NCBI GenBank assembly: GCA_946402315.1 | Contig: CAMIWC010000007.1 | Coordinates: 1 to 63,943 of the forward strand | DNA from: an uncultured Clostridium sp. | Lineage (GTDB): Bacteria; Bacillota_I; Bacilli_A; RF39; UBA660 | Length of the DNA: 63,943 nucleotides | Direction of reading: 5' to 3' | Shown: one piece after another, positions 36,399 to 45,414 of the stretch | Position numbering within the stretch: the first letter of the stretch is position 1 | Layout of the letters: every line of letters starts with the position of its first letter | Position numbers and translations under genes: made by a program | The notes under the pieces: generated by a model | Seen by the model: only the letters and a program-made list of their open reading frames with translations | What the model was told of the DNA's origin: nothing | Databases searched by the model: none

Positions 36399-37070
36399 AT
36401 GAGTATACAAATTGCCTTAGATGGACCTAGTGCAACAGGAAAAAGTACAGTTGCTAAAAGATTAAGTAAAAGATTAAATTATATTTATATTGATACAGGA
36501 GCAATGTATCGAGCCATAGGATTATATTATATTAATAATGGTATAGATTATGATAAAGAAGAAAATGTTATACCTTTACTAGATAAATTAGATGTATCTT
36601 TAAAATATGTAGATGATAATCAAAGAATATTTCTAAATGGAGAAGATGTATCTGATGTTATTAGAACAGAACCAGTATCTCGTGCTGCTAGTGTAGTTAG
36701 TACATATAAATTAGTTAGAGAAAAACTAGTAGCTTTACAACAAGATTTTGCAGGAAAAAATAATGTAATTATGGATGGTAGAGATATAGGTACAGTAGTT
36801 CTTCCTAATGCTACTTTAAAAGTATATTTAACTGCTTCAGTAGAAGAAAGAACTAATAGACGTTTAAAAGATTATCAAGAAAAAGGTATAGAAATAGACT
36901 TTGAAACAGTAAAGAAAGAATTAGAAGAGAGAGATTATCGTGATACTCATCGTGATAATAGTCCTCTTAAACAAGCAGATGATGCAATACTACTTGATAC
37001 AACTTTATTAACAATAGATGAAGTAGAAAATAGTATTATAGATATGTTAAATAAAAAGGTAGGTAATTAA
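36399..37070 (+). CDS. cmk: Cytidylate kinase
   Basis: Phosphorylates CMP and dCMP with ATP. 223 residues with the P-loop DGPSATGKSTVAKRLS (about 8-23), the TGAMYRAIGLYY motif, MDGRDIGTVVLPNA (CMP binding) and EERTNRRLKDYQEKG in the lid. The tail has the usual RDYRDTHRDNSPLKQADDAI. The start follows AGGAGGATATT. That ribosome binding site is complementary to part of the preceding alanine T-box. It is 1 bp from alaS, so this nucleotide kinase is placed under control of alanyl-tRNA supply. In many Firmicutes cmk lies with rpsA or der instead. Confidence 0.96.
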   Translation: MSIQIALDGPSATGKSTVAKRLSKRLNYIYIDTGAMYRAIGLYYINNGIDYDKEENVIPLLDKLDVSLKYVDDNQRIFLNGEDVSDVIRTEPVSRAASVVSTYKLVREKLVALQQDFAGKNNVIMDGRDIGTVVLPNATLKVYLTASVEERTNRRLKDYQEKGIEIDFETVKKELEERDYRDTHRDNSPLKQADDAILLDTTLLTIDEVENSIIDMLNKKVGN

Positions 37071-37071
37071 T

Positions 37072-39756
37072 ATGAAAAAAATGAGTAGTACAGAGATAAG
37101 AAATCTTTGGATGAACTACTTTACTAGTAAAGGACATATGGTACTAGAAAGTGCTAGTTTAATTCCTTATGGTGATGATAGTTTATTATTTACTAATGCT
37201 GGAGTAACACCATTAAAGAAGTATTTTGATGGATCTGTTGTACCAGAAAATAAAAGAATTGCTACTGTTCAAAAATGTATTAGAACTAATGATATAGATA
37301 ATGTAGGAGTTACAAAGAGACATCAAACTTTCTTTGAAATGATGGGTAACTTTTCAATTGGAGATTATTTTAAAGAAGAAGCTTTAGAATTTGCTTATGA
37401 ATTCTTAACTAGTCCTGATTGGTGTGATATACCAAAAGATAAAATATATGTAACGGTTTATACAGATGATGATGTAGCTGCTTCTCGTTGGGTAGAATTG
37501 GGATTATCAAAAGATCATGTAATAAGACTTGAAGGTAATTTCTGGGAAATAGGTAGTGGACCTTGTGGACCAGACTCTGAAATCTTCTTTGATCGTGGAG
37601 ATAAATATGATCCTAATGGAGATGCATTAGATAGATTTAAAGCTGATGAAGAACAAGAACGTTTCATTGAAATATGGAACAATGTATTTAGTCAATTTAA
37701 TTCTACTCCTGGAATGGATCGTAAAGATTATCCAGAACTACCTCATAAGAATATTGATACAGGGGCAGGACTTGAGAGATGGTGTTGTATATTTCAAGAT
37801 GTAGATTCTACTTTTGATACAGATTTATTTGTACCAATTATTAAAAGAATAGAAGAATTAACTGGATGTGAATACCATGGAGAAATGCCATTTAAAGTAA
37901 TCGCAGATCATATTCGTGCAGTTACTATGGCACTTTCAGATGGAGCAATATTTGAAAACAATGGTAGAGGATATGTTCTTAGAAGATTACTTCGTCGTAG
38001 TGTTAGAATGGGTAAAAAGTTAGGATGTAATGAACCATTTATTTATAAATTAGTAGATACAGTAGTAGAGATTATGAAAGATTCTTATCCAGAACTTGTA
38101 AATACTAAGGGTAATGTAAAGACTCTTGTTTTAGAAGAAGAAAAATTATTCCATAATACACTTGCTGCTGGAGAAAGAAGACTTGAAGAATTAATTAAAG
38201 AAAGTACTGATAAGACTGTTAGTGGATACGACGTATTTAAGTTATATGATACATATGGATTCCCTTATGAATTAACTTTAGAGTACTTAGAAGAAGCTGG
38301 ATATACTACTTCTAAAGAAGAATTTGACAAGTATATGGATCTTCAAAAGAAGATGAGTAAAGATTCTCATCATCAAGAAACATCTATGAATAAACAAAAT
38401 GAAGCATTACTTAACTATAAAGAAGAAAGTACATTTACTTATGAAAAGACTGAATTAGCTACTAAAGTAATTGCTTTATTTAAAGATGGAGACTTTGTCG
38501 ATTACTTAGATTCTGAAGGTTATGTAATTCTTAAAGAAACGTGTTTCTATGCTACTAGTGGAGGACAAGTAAGTGATAGAGGTGCTATGAAGAGTAAAAA
38601 CTTTAAAGCTAAAGTTCTTAGTGTAGAAAAAGCACCTAATGGACAACACTTACATAAAGTTGAAATAGTAGATGGTACTATTACAGTAGGAGATTCTGTA
38701 GATATTAAGATTATGGATGAAGAAAGACGTGCAACTCAATGTAACCATAGTAGTACTCATATCATTCAAAAATGTTTACAAGAAGTTCTTAGTGAAAAAG
38801 TACATCAAGCAGGAAGCTATGTAGATTCTAATAGATTTAGATTTGATTTTACTTATACTGGTAAAATTACTGAAAATGAAATATTAGAAGTAGAAAGACT
38901 TGCTAATGAAAAGATTAATGAAGATATTGATACTGTAATTCGTGAAATGCCTATTGATGAAGCTAAAGCAATGGGTGCTATGGCATTGTTTAGTGAAAAA
39001 TATAAAGACATCGTTCGTGTAGTTCAAATAGGAGATTCTATAGAACTATGTGGTGGTACTCATGTTAAGAATACTAAGGAAATTAAAAAACTTGCTTTAT
39101 TAAAACTTGAGTCTAAAGGAAGTAACTTATATCGTATTGAGGGAGTTACAGGAAATAGAATAGAAAATGCTATTAAAGAAGTAGTTAGTACTTATGTAGT
39201 AGAAATAGGTAAACAATTAGATAAAGCTAAAGATATATTAGAAAATGCTAAGAGAATGGGAGAAAACTTAGAATTTGATATTGTTCTTGATCAAGTAGCA
39301 TTAGATTCATATAACGCTATTATCTATAATCGTAATCAATTAGAATATGTTCAAAATGAAGTAAGAAAATTAGATAAAGAATATAATGAATTAAAGAAAA
39401 ATATATTTACTACTGATTTAGATGAGTATTTAGAACAAGTAGAAGAAATTAATGGAATTAAAGTTTTATTAACAAAGACTTCTGGTTTAGATGTTCCTGC
39501 TCTTAAATCAATATGTGATGCTTTATCAAATAAATTAGATAATTCATTTGTAATGTTAGCTAATATTTCTGGAGATAATATTAACCTTGTAGCTAGATCT
39601 AATTCAAGTATTAATGCAGGTATGATGGTTAAGAAATCAGCTACTGGATTAGATGGTAATGGAGGAGGTTCTCCTACATTTGCTCAAGGTGGAGGAAAGA
39701 GTACAGAACATTTAGATGAAATATTTACAAGTATTAAAGAAGAGATAAATATGTAA
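37072..39756 (+). CDS. alaS: Alanyl-tRNA synthetase
   Basis: Charges tRNA-Ala. 894 residues, full length for bacteria. The class II core has RNLWMNYFTSKGHMVLESAS, LFTNAGVTPLKKYFDG and the motif 2 region RIATVQKCIRTNDIDNVG. The tRNA-recognition domain includes GAIFENNGRGYVLRRLLRR. The editing domain has the HxxxH of NHSSTHIIQK and the CxxxH of ELCGGTHVKN. A C-Ala domain ends with the Gly-rich GNGGGSPTFAQGGGK. Two ATGs are close (37072 and 37081); the first is slightly nearer a weak GGTAATTAAT. Controlled with cmk by the GCT T-box. A terminator hairpin follows. Confidence 0.96.
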   Translation: MKKMSSTEIRNLWMNYFTSKGHMVLESASLIPYGDDSLLFTNAGVTPLKKYFDGSVVPENKRIATVQKCIRTNDIDNVGVTKRHQTFFEMMGNFSIGDYFKEEALEFAYEFLTSPDWCDIPKDKIYVTVYTDDDVAASRWVELGLSKDHVIRLEGNFWEIGSGPCGPDSEIFFDRGDKYDPNGDALDRFKADEEQERFIEIWNNVFSQFNSTPGMDRKDYPELPHKNIDTGAGLERWCCIFQDVDSTFDTDLFVPIIKRIEELTGCEYHGEMPFKVIADHIRAVTMALSDGAIFENNGRGYVLRRLLRRSVRMGKKLGCNEPFIYKLVDTVVEIMKDSYPELVNTKGNVKTLVLEEEKLFHNTLAAGERRLEELIKESTDKTVSGYDVFKLYDTYGFPYELTLEYLEEAGYTTSKEEFDKYMDLQKKMSKDSHHQETSMNKQNEALLNYKEESTFTYEKTELATKVIALFKDGDFVDYLDSEGYVILKETCFYATSGGQVSDRGAMKSKNFKAKVLSVEKAPNGQHLHKVEIVDGTITVGDSVDIKIMDEERRATQCNHSSTHIIQKCLQEVLSEKVHQAGSYVDSNRFRFDFTYTGKITENEILEVERLANEKINEDIDTVIREMPIDEAKAMGAMALFSEKYKDIVRVVQIGDSIELCGGTHVKNTKEIKKLALLKLESKGSNLYRIEGVTGNRIENAIKEVVSTYVVEIGKQLDKAKDILENAKRMGENLEFDIVLDQVALDSYNAIIYNRNQLEYVQNEVRKLDKEYNELKKNIFTTDLDEYLEQVEEINGIKVLLTKTSGLDVPALKSICDALSNKLDNSFVMLANISGDNINLVARSNSSINAGMMVKKSATGLDGNGGGSPTFAQGGGKSTEHLDEIFTSIKEEINM

Positions 39757-39780
39757 AGAGATAATTTTATCTCTTTTTTA
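39755..39780 (+). terminator. Intrinsic terminator after alaS
   Basis: AAAGAGATAA/TTATCTCTTT stem overlapping the stop codon, tail TTTTTTATTT. Confidence 0.85.
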
Positions 39781-39827
39781 TTTAGGAATTATTATAAATA
39801 AATGTTATTATAATAATAGGTGATGAT

Positions 39828-41957
39828 ATGAAAAGAAAATTAAAAGAAGGAATTTTATTATTTATTTCAATTATTATTATTGCAGTATGTCTTATGGGAA
39901 TAGTTTTATATGGATTTTCAGCTAGTTTAGTATGCCCTATAATACTTTCAATATTAGTAATTGTACTATCTAAAAGATTGAAAAATCTTTATCCATTAAG
40001 TGCTTTATTTGGACTGATGGCTATTATAGAAGCATATGCACCATTATTAATTATTACTGGTTGTGGTATGATTTCTACATTTATGAAATCAGATGAAGAA
40101 TCTGATTTAAAGACTTATATCAAGAAGAACACAGTATTATCAAGTATTGTCTTAGGAATAGCCGGAATATCTCTAATTAGTTTTAGTAGTATAGTGGGAT
40201 ATGTTTGTGAATATGGATTTGGTCCTGAAATGTTAGGAGAATTAACAGCTTGTGTTTTACTAGGAGTTGTTATCTATATTTGTCATAAATATCATTTTAT
40301 TATTAAAAGTAATGTAACTTTTATTGAAATGATAAAGATCTCATTACCAGTATGGTTAATACTAGGAGTTGTTGCTTCATTATCTATATTCTCTGGTATG
40401 TATACTAGTGAATTACAACCAACAGCATTTATTATAATTATGATATTGCATTATTTATTGGTTGGAGTATTTGAAGAATTCTTAATTCGTGGATTAGTTT
40501 TAAATGTATTGCTAGATAAATATAAGAGTACTCCTAAGAAGATCTGGAAAGCAGTTATTTTATCAAGCTTTATCTTTGGAGCTGCTCATTTTATGAATCT
40601 TTCTACAGGAGCTAGTTTCTTAGGTGTAACATGTCAAGTTATTAGTGCTACTGCAATGGGAGTTTATCTAGCTGCTATCTACTTACGTACTAATAATATT
40701 TGGTACAATGCTTTAATTCATGGAGCGTGGGATGCTTGTGTAACTATTAGTTATATCTTTGTAAATAATGAATTTGATTATGGAGAAATAATATCTGGGT
40801 ATAATCCTCTAATGTTATTATCTGTAGTATTATATGGCATCTTAGCTTTATTCTTACTTCGTAAAAAGAAGATGAATGGAGTTATTGCTAAGTTAAATAA
40901 TAAGGAATATAAAGAACCAGAAAGGCCTAAAGTTTTAGCTGCTCAACATTTCTTTGCTGGAGTAGTAATATTCTTCTTTGTAATGTGTATTCCTACATAC
41001 TTTAATATGTTTAAGAATATCAATACAAGTGTAGAAAAGATGGTTAAAGAATTCCCAACTTATTATGATTATGATGCTCAATACTTATTTAGTAAAAACT
41101 ATAAAGAAGAAGATTTAACTCCTGATATAAAACTATATATGGCATCTACTTATATTGATCTAAATGATAAAGCTAAAATAGATTTCTATATTTATGATAC
41201 TGATTTAAAAGATTCATATAAGAAATTATTTGATGAAGATCTATCTGATAAAGATTTAATAGATTTTGAATATAGTAGAGGATATAGTTGTGTACATGAT
41301 GAAGAAAAATATACATGTATTTATAAAGGCGGAGTAGAACCTAATGTTAAAGTATACTTTGGTATTAAGTCTTATGAAGCTGATACTAATCTTGTTAAAG
41401 TAAATATGTATTATTTAATTGAAGACTTAGATTCTAATAGAGTATATGGTGACTCTTCTATGGAAAACTTACTTTATTCTGGACAAGGATTAGATGTAGT
41501 ATTAAAGAATAAATATGATGATGATGATCCATACAACAAGAAGTTCTTTGAAGAAGTATCTAATTATTTCGAAGTTCCTGTTTATACATTAGAATTTGTT
41601 CCTGATGTTACAACAAATAATCTTGTATTTAAAGGCATGGATTATGAAATTAATAAACTAGATATAGAATTAAAAGGATCTAATAGTTTTAAGAGAATAG
41701 ATTATGATAATAGAGTAGTATTTAAATTTGATGAAGGCAACTTTGTTGAAGTTAAGAAAGTTAGTCAAGCTGCATTTATAGAAAAAGTAGTTAATGCTAC
41801 AACTCTATGTATGGGTAATAATAAATATTATTATAATTCTACTGAAAATGTATTCTTATATAATAAGAATGAAAATTATTATTATGTTACAGTGGTTAAT
41901 AATGATTATTCTTTGCATAAGAATGTTATGAATATTTTAAGTAGTATTTCATTTTAA
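39828..41957 (+). CDS. CPBP-family intramembrane metalloprotease with a large C-terminal domain
   Basis: 709 residues. The first 345 are a multi-pass membrane domain (about nine spans) with the CPBP (Abi/Rce1-like) motifs: EEFLIRG (Glu-Glu-x3-Arg, about 214-220), the His of FGAAHFMN (about 251) and LIHGAWD (about 296). Such glutamic proteases process prenylated proteins or, in bacteria, act in bacteriocin immunity and envelope processing. After a final span (about 372-392) comes an unusual 315-residue soluble, acidic domain. It has several Cys (SRGYSCVHDEEKYTCIYKG) and no family I recognise, predicted to be extracytoplasmic. SD AGGTGATGAT precedes the ATG. Monocistronic, with its own promoter and terminator. 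Confidence 0.85.
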   Translation: MKRKLKEGILLFISIIIIAVCLMGIVLYGFSASLVCPIILSILVIVLSKRLKNLYPLSALFGLMAIIEAYAPLLIITGCGMISTFMKSDEESDLKTYIKKNTVLSSIVLGIAGISLISFSSIVGYVCEYGFGPEMLGELTACVLLGVVIYICHKYHFIIKSNVTFIEMIKISLPVWLILGVVASLSIFSGMYTSELQPTAFIIIMILHYLLVGVFEEFLIRGLVLNVLLDKYKSTPKKIWKAVILSSFIFGAAHFMNLSTGASFLGVTCQVISATAMGVYLAAIYLRTNNIWYNALIHGAWDACVTISYIFVNNEFDYGEIISGYNPLMLLSVVLYGILALFLLRKKKMNGVIAKLNNKEYKEPERPKVLAAQHFFAGVVIFFFVMCIPTYFNMFKNINTSVEKMVKEFPTYYDYDAQYLFSKNYKEEDLTPDIKLYMASTYIDLNDKAKIDFYIYDTDLKDSYKKLFDEDLSDKDLIDFEYSRGYSCVHDEEKYTCIYKGGVEPNVKVYFGIKSYEADTNLVKVNMYYLIEDLDSNRVYGDSSMENLLYSGQGLDVVLKNKYDDDDPYNKKFFEEVSNYFEVPVYTLEFVPDVTTNNLVFKGMDYEINKLDIELKGSNSFKRIDYDNRVVFKFDEGNFVEVKKVSQAAFIEKVVNATTLCMGNNKYYYNSTENVFLYNKNENYYYVTVVNNDYSLHKNVMNILSSISF

Positions 41958-41982
41958 AAAGATTCGAAAGAATCTTTTTTTA
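41956..41982 (+). terminator. Intrinsic terminator
   Basis: AAAAAGATTC-GAAA-GAATCTTTTT hairpin with a GNRA-type loop and T-tail. Confidence 0.88.
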
Positions 41983-41991
41983 TGTTATAAT
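41983..41991 (+). promoter_or_regulatory. Extended -10 promoter of holA-gpsA
   Basis: TGT-TATAAT directly after the terminator T-run, 19 bp before the holA start. Confidence 0.6.
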
Positions 41992-42010
41992 TTTCTTAGT
42001 AGGTGATAGT

Positions 42011-42934
42011 ATGAATAATTATTTAATTATTTCTAGTGATGAAATAACTATTTCACTAACTATTGATAAGATTATTAAAGACAATTCTATAACTGAAGTA
42101 ATTAAATATGACTTAGTATCATCTCCTTTAGATAAACTAATTGAAGATTTAGATACATTTAGTTTATTTTCAAATAAGAAAGTAGTTATAGGATATAATG
42201 CTTATTTTTTAAGTAGTACTAAGGCAAAAACAATTGAACAAGATACTACTAGTTTAGAAAAATATTTAAGTAATCCTAGTGAGAATATATTAATACTTGT
42301 TACAGAGAAGGTGGATAATAAGAAGAAAATTACTAAGTTAATTACTGAAAAATCTAAGGTAATTAGTTCTGATATTAAAATAGAAGATGTTATTAAGAAT
42401 AATTTAGATGGATATAAGATGGATAATTATACTATTAGTTATCTAGTTAATTATTGTAATAATGATAATTCTAAGATTATGAATGAACTTAATAAATTAA
42501 AGAGTTATAAATTAGAAGATAAGATTATTTTAAAAGAAGATATAGATAATATAGTTATGAAATCTTTTAGTGATAATGTTTTCTCATTAATAGACGCTAT
42601 AGCTAAAAGGAATAAGGTTAAAGCTTATTCTTTATATCAAGAACTAATTAATAATGGAGAAGATATTAATAAAATAGTAGCTCTATTAGAAGATCAATAT
42701 CGTATGATGTACAATGGTAGACTACTTTTAAAAGATTATAATAATAATTATGATCAAGTAGCTGAATTATTAGGGATTCATCCTTTTCGTTTTAGAAAAG
42801 CTATAGAAGCTAGTTTTAATTATTCTTTAGATGATTTATTTAATTTCTTAAAACGTATTTGTGATGTAGAAATATCTATTAAAACAGGAATGGATCCAGA
42901 TATTTCGCTTACTTCATTAATTTGTAATATATAA
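42011..42934 (+). CDS. holA: DNA polymerase III delta subunit
   Basis: Clamp-loader subunit that opens the beta sliding clamp. 307 residues with the delta fold. The N-terminal region (NNYLIISSDEITISLTIDKI) stands at the usual YLLxGxE position, then DTFSLFSNKKVVIGYNAYFL (clamp-contact region, normally LFxxxRLVVVxx) and SENILILVTEKVDNKKKI. The C-terminal collar helices contain FSDNVFSLIDAIAKRNKVKA and LLEDQYRMMYNGRLLLKDY. Identification rests on this series of weakly conserved motifs and the length. SD AGGTGATAGT. Followed by gpsA after 11 bp. The comEC/rpsT neighbours seen in Bacillus are absent. Confidence 0.9.
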   Translation: MNNYLIISSDEITISLTIDKIIKDNSITEVIKYDLVSSPLDKLIEDLDTFSLFSNKKVVIGYNAYFLSSTKAKTIEQDTTSLEKYLSNPSENILILVTEKVDNKKKITKLITEKSKVISSDIKIEDVIKNNLDGYKMDNYTISYLVNYCNNDNSKIMNELNKLKSYKLEDKIILKEDIDNIVMKSFSDNVFSLIDAIAKRNKVKAYSLYQELINNGEDINKIVALLEDQYRMMYNGRLLLKDYNNNYDQVAELLGIHPFRFRKAIEASFNYSLDDLFNFLKRICDVEISIKTGMDPDISLTSLICNI

Positions 42935-42945
42935 GAGGAGAAGAT

Positions 42946-43920
42946 ATGAACGTAACAATTTTAGGAACAGGGGCATATGGTTTAAGTCTTGCTTTAATGT
43001 TTCATCGAAATAAATGTAATATAAAAATGTGGGCTAAGTTTGAGCCAGAAAGACAAATGCTTGAAAAAGAGCATGAAAATAAGAATAAACTTCCTGGAGT
43101 AATACTTCCAGATGATATTACTTATACTACTGATATGAAAGAAGCTGTAGAAGGTGCTGATTTAATAGTTGTTGCAGTACCAGCTGGATTTGTCGATAGT
43201 ACAAGTAGTGAACTTAAATATTGTATTAAGCCAAATCAACATATTTGTATAGCATCAAAAGGAATAGAAAGAGATACATGTTCTTTTGTTTATGATATCT
43301 TAGCTAGATATATTGATACTGATAAGATATGTGTAATTTCTGGACCATCATTTGCGGTAGATATTGCTAGTCTATGTCCAATTGGACTTTCTCTTGCAAC
43401 TACTAATGAAAAGACAGAAGAGATTATGAAGAAGACTCTTCAAAATGATTTTTTAAAACTTCGTACTACTCATGATATAGTTGGAGTAGAAATATGTGGT
43501 TCAATTAAAAATGTAATTGCAATAGCAGCTGGAATTCTTGATGGTATGGGATTTCCTGAATCTACTCAAGCAATGTTTATTACTGAGTCTTTAAATGATA
43601 TTAAGAACCTTATCGCAACTCTTGGTGGAGATAGAAATACCATTTTATCATTTGCTGGTTTTGGTGACTTATTACTTACTGCTACTAGTGTTAAGAGCCG
43701 TAACTTTAGATATGGATATATCCTAGCTACTGGTACTAGAGAAGAAATAAATGAATATGAAAATAATACAACTATTGAAGGACTTTATACATTACAATCA
43801 ATTTATAAATTATTAAAAGATAGACAAGTAGAGATGCCTATTATAGATTTAATATATGATATTATCTATGAAGGAAAGGATCCTAAGTCTTTAGCAACAT
43901 TCTTAATAGAAAAGGACTAA
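42946..43920 (+). CDS. gpsA: Glycerol-3-phosphate dehydrogenase [NAD(P)+]
   Basis: Makes sn-glycerol-3-phosphate for phospholipid synthesis. 324 residues. The Rossmann motif is ILGTGAYGLSLALM (family GxGxxGxxLA). VVAVPAGFVDS, ICIASKGIER, CVISGPSFAVDIA and the catalytic-Lys region EICGSIKNVIAIAAGILDG follow, then LNDIKNLIATLGGDRNTILSFAGFGDLLLT in the C-terminal helical domain. The usual Trp of GAWGT is Tyr. SD AGAGGAGA. It is in an operon with holA. Its product would feed the PlsC-type acyltransferases encoded at 48.7-51.8 kb. Confidence 0.95.
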   Translation: MNVTILGTGAYGLSLALMFHRNKCNIKMWAKFEPERQMLEKEHENKNKLPGVILPDDITYTTDMKEAVEGADLIVVAVPAGFVDSTSSELKYCIKPNQHICIASKGIERDTCSFVYDILARYIDTDKICVISGPSFAVDIASLCPIGLSLATTNEKTEEIMKKTLQNDFLKLRTTHDIVGVEICGSIKNVIAIAAGILDGMGFPESTQAMFITESLNDIKNLIATLGGDRNTILSFAGFGDLLLTATSVKSRNFRYGYILATGTREEINEYENNTTIEGLYTLQSIYKLLKDRQVEMPIIDLIYDIIYEGKDPKSLATFLIEKD

Positions 43921-43935
43921 TAAGTCCTTTTTTTA
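43911..43935 (+). terminator. Intrinsic terminator after gpsA
   Basis: AAAGGACT/AGTCCTTT stem, loop AATA, tail TTTTTATT; the stop codon is in the hairpin. Confidence 0.85.
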
Positions 43936-43964
43936 TTGCTAAGAATAATCTATTATGGTATAAT
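43936..43964 (+). promoter_or_regulatory. mgtE promoter
   Basis: TTGCTA, 17-bp spacer, TATAAT with an upstream TG (TGG-TATAAT). The leader to the ATG at 43996 is only about 25 bases, too short for a magnesium riboswitch. Confidence 0.7.
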
Positions 43965-43995
43965 TTACACGACTGAGAGATGGAGGTGTTTTATT

Positions 43996-45339
43996 ATGAA
44001 TTTCAAAGAATTTGAAGAATTAATACATGCTAAAAAATATAGTGAAATTAAAAAGATTTATAATGAAATGGATGAATATGATATATCAGTATTAATTAGT
44101 GATTTATCTAGTGAAGAATTAAAGCAGGCCTTCCGTCTTTTACCGAAAGATATAGCCGCAGATGTATTTACTAATTTTGATAATGATTTACAACAAGAAT
44201 TAATAAGTGCTTTATCTACTAGTGAAACAAAAGAATTAGTAGAAGATATGTATACAGATGACGCTGCTGACTTATTTGAAGAGATGCCTTCTGGTGTAGT
44301 ATCTAAAATACTTGCAAAAGTAGATAAAAGTACTAGAGATGAGATTAATGCTCTTTTAAAGTATCCTAAAAATTCAGCTGGTTCTTTAATGGCAGTAGAG
44401 TACATAGACTTAAAAAAAGGTCTTACTATTAAAGAATCTATTGATCGTATTAGAAAACAAGCAGAAGACGTTGTAGCTATCGATAACTGTTTTGTTGTAG
44501 ATAGTAAAAGAAAATTATTAGGATCAGTTTCTATTAAAGATTTACTTATAAATAATCCATATAAACAAGTAGATGATATTATGGAAGAAGTAGCCCATCC
44601 TATATTTACATTAATGGATCAAGAAGAAGTAGCTAAAATATTCCAAGACTATGACTGTACTACACTTCCTGTAGTAGATAGTGAAGGATTATTAGTTGGA
44701 GTTATTACAATCGATGATGTACTTGATATCTTAGAACAAGAGGTATCAGAGGATATCTCTAAGATGGCTGCTATTATTCCTGATAAAGAAGGTACACCAT
44801 ACTTAAAGAAATCTACATGGGAATTATATAAAAGTAGAATGCCTTGGTTATTAATACTTATGATAAGTTCTTTATTTACTGGTACTATTATAACTAGTTA
44901 TGAAAGTGCTCTTGCTTCATACGTAATTCTTACATCATTTATTCCAATGATAATGGATACTGGTGGTAATGCTGGTAGTCAAGCATCTGTTACAATAATT
45001 CGTGCTTTATCTCTTGATGAAATAGAATTTAGAGATTTATTTAAAGTAATTTGGAAAGAGATTAGAGTAGCTTGTTTTTGTGGTATTACATTAGGAGTAT
45101 GTAACTTCTTTAGATTAATATTAATCAATAATATCGCAGTAAATATATCGTTAATAGTATCTGGTACTCTTATTCTTACAATATTTATTGCTAAAATAAT
45201 TGGTTCATTCTTACCAATGCTTGCTGCTAAATTAAAGTTAGACCCTGCTGTTATGGCTAGTCCCTTAATTACAACTATTGTCGATGCATCTAGTTTAATA
45301 ATATATTTTAAAATAGCTTGTGCTGCACTAGGAATATAA
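43996..45339 (+). CDS. mgtE: Magnesium transporter MgtE
   Basis: Mg2+-gated Mg2+ channel. 447 residues from the ATG at 43996 with SD GGAGGTG; the frame is open back to 43936 but that part covers the promoter. The cytosolic MgtE-N domain (about 20-125) has VSKILAKVDKSTRDEINALL and YPKNSAGSLMAVEYI. Two CBS domains follow (about 130-195 and 200-255, VDDIMEEVAHPIFTL; TTLPVVDSEGLLVGVITIDD). Then come a connecting helix and five membrane spans with PMIMDTGGNAGSQASVTIIRALS, the pore signature. Full length for the family. Monocistronic. Confidence 0.96.
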   Translation: MNFKEFEELIHAKKYSEIKKIYNEMDEYDISVLISDLSSEELKQAFRLLPKDIAADVFTNFDNDLQQELISALSTSETKELVEDMYTDDAADLFEEMPSGVVSKILAKVDKSTRDEINALLKYPKNSAGSLMAVEYIDLKKGLTIKESIDRIRKQAEDVVAIDNCFVVDSKRKLLGSVSIKDLLINNPYKQVDDIMEEVAHPIFTLMDQEEVAKIFQDYDCTTLPVVDSEGLLVGVITIDDVLDILEQEVSEDISKMAAIIPDKEGTPYLKKSTWELYKSRMPWLLILMISSLFTGTIITSYESALASYVILTSFIPMIMDTGGNAGSQASVTIIRALSLDEIEFRDLFKVIWKEIRVACFCGITLGVCNFFRLILINNIAVNISLIVSGTLILTIFIAKIIGSFLPMLAAKLKLDPAVMASPLITTIVDASSLIIYFKIACAALGI

Positions 45340-45344
45340 AAAAC

Positions 45345-45373
45345 TTACATTTTTTATAATTATTTGTTATAAT
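45345..45373 (+). promoter_or_regulatory. Promoter of the alpha-CTD-like gene
   Basis: TTACAT, 17-bp spacer, TATAAT preceded by TGT (extended -10). Confidence 0.65.
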
Positions 45374-45414
45374 AAGTGCATAGCCATTTGAAATGGAGAT
45401 AAGTAGGTAATATT

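Noticed and set aside
43936-43995. N-terminal extension of MgtE and a magnesium riboswitch before it
   Set aside because: The extension covers a clear promoter (TTGCTA-17-TATAAT), the family start with SD lies at 43996, and the leader of about 25 bases is too short for an M-box.
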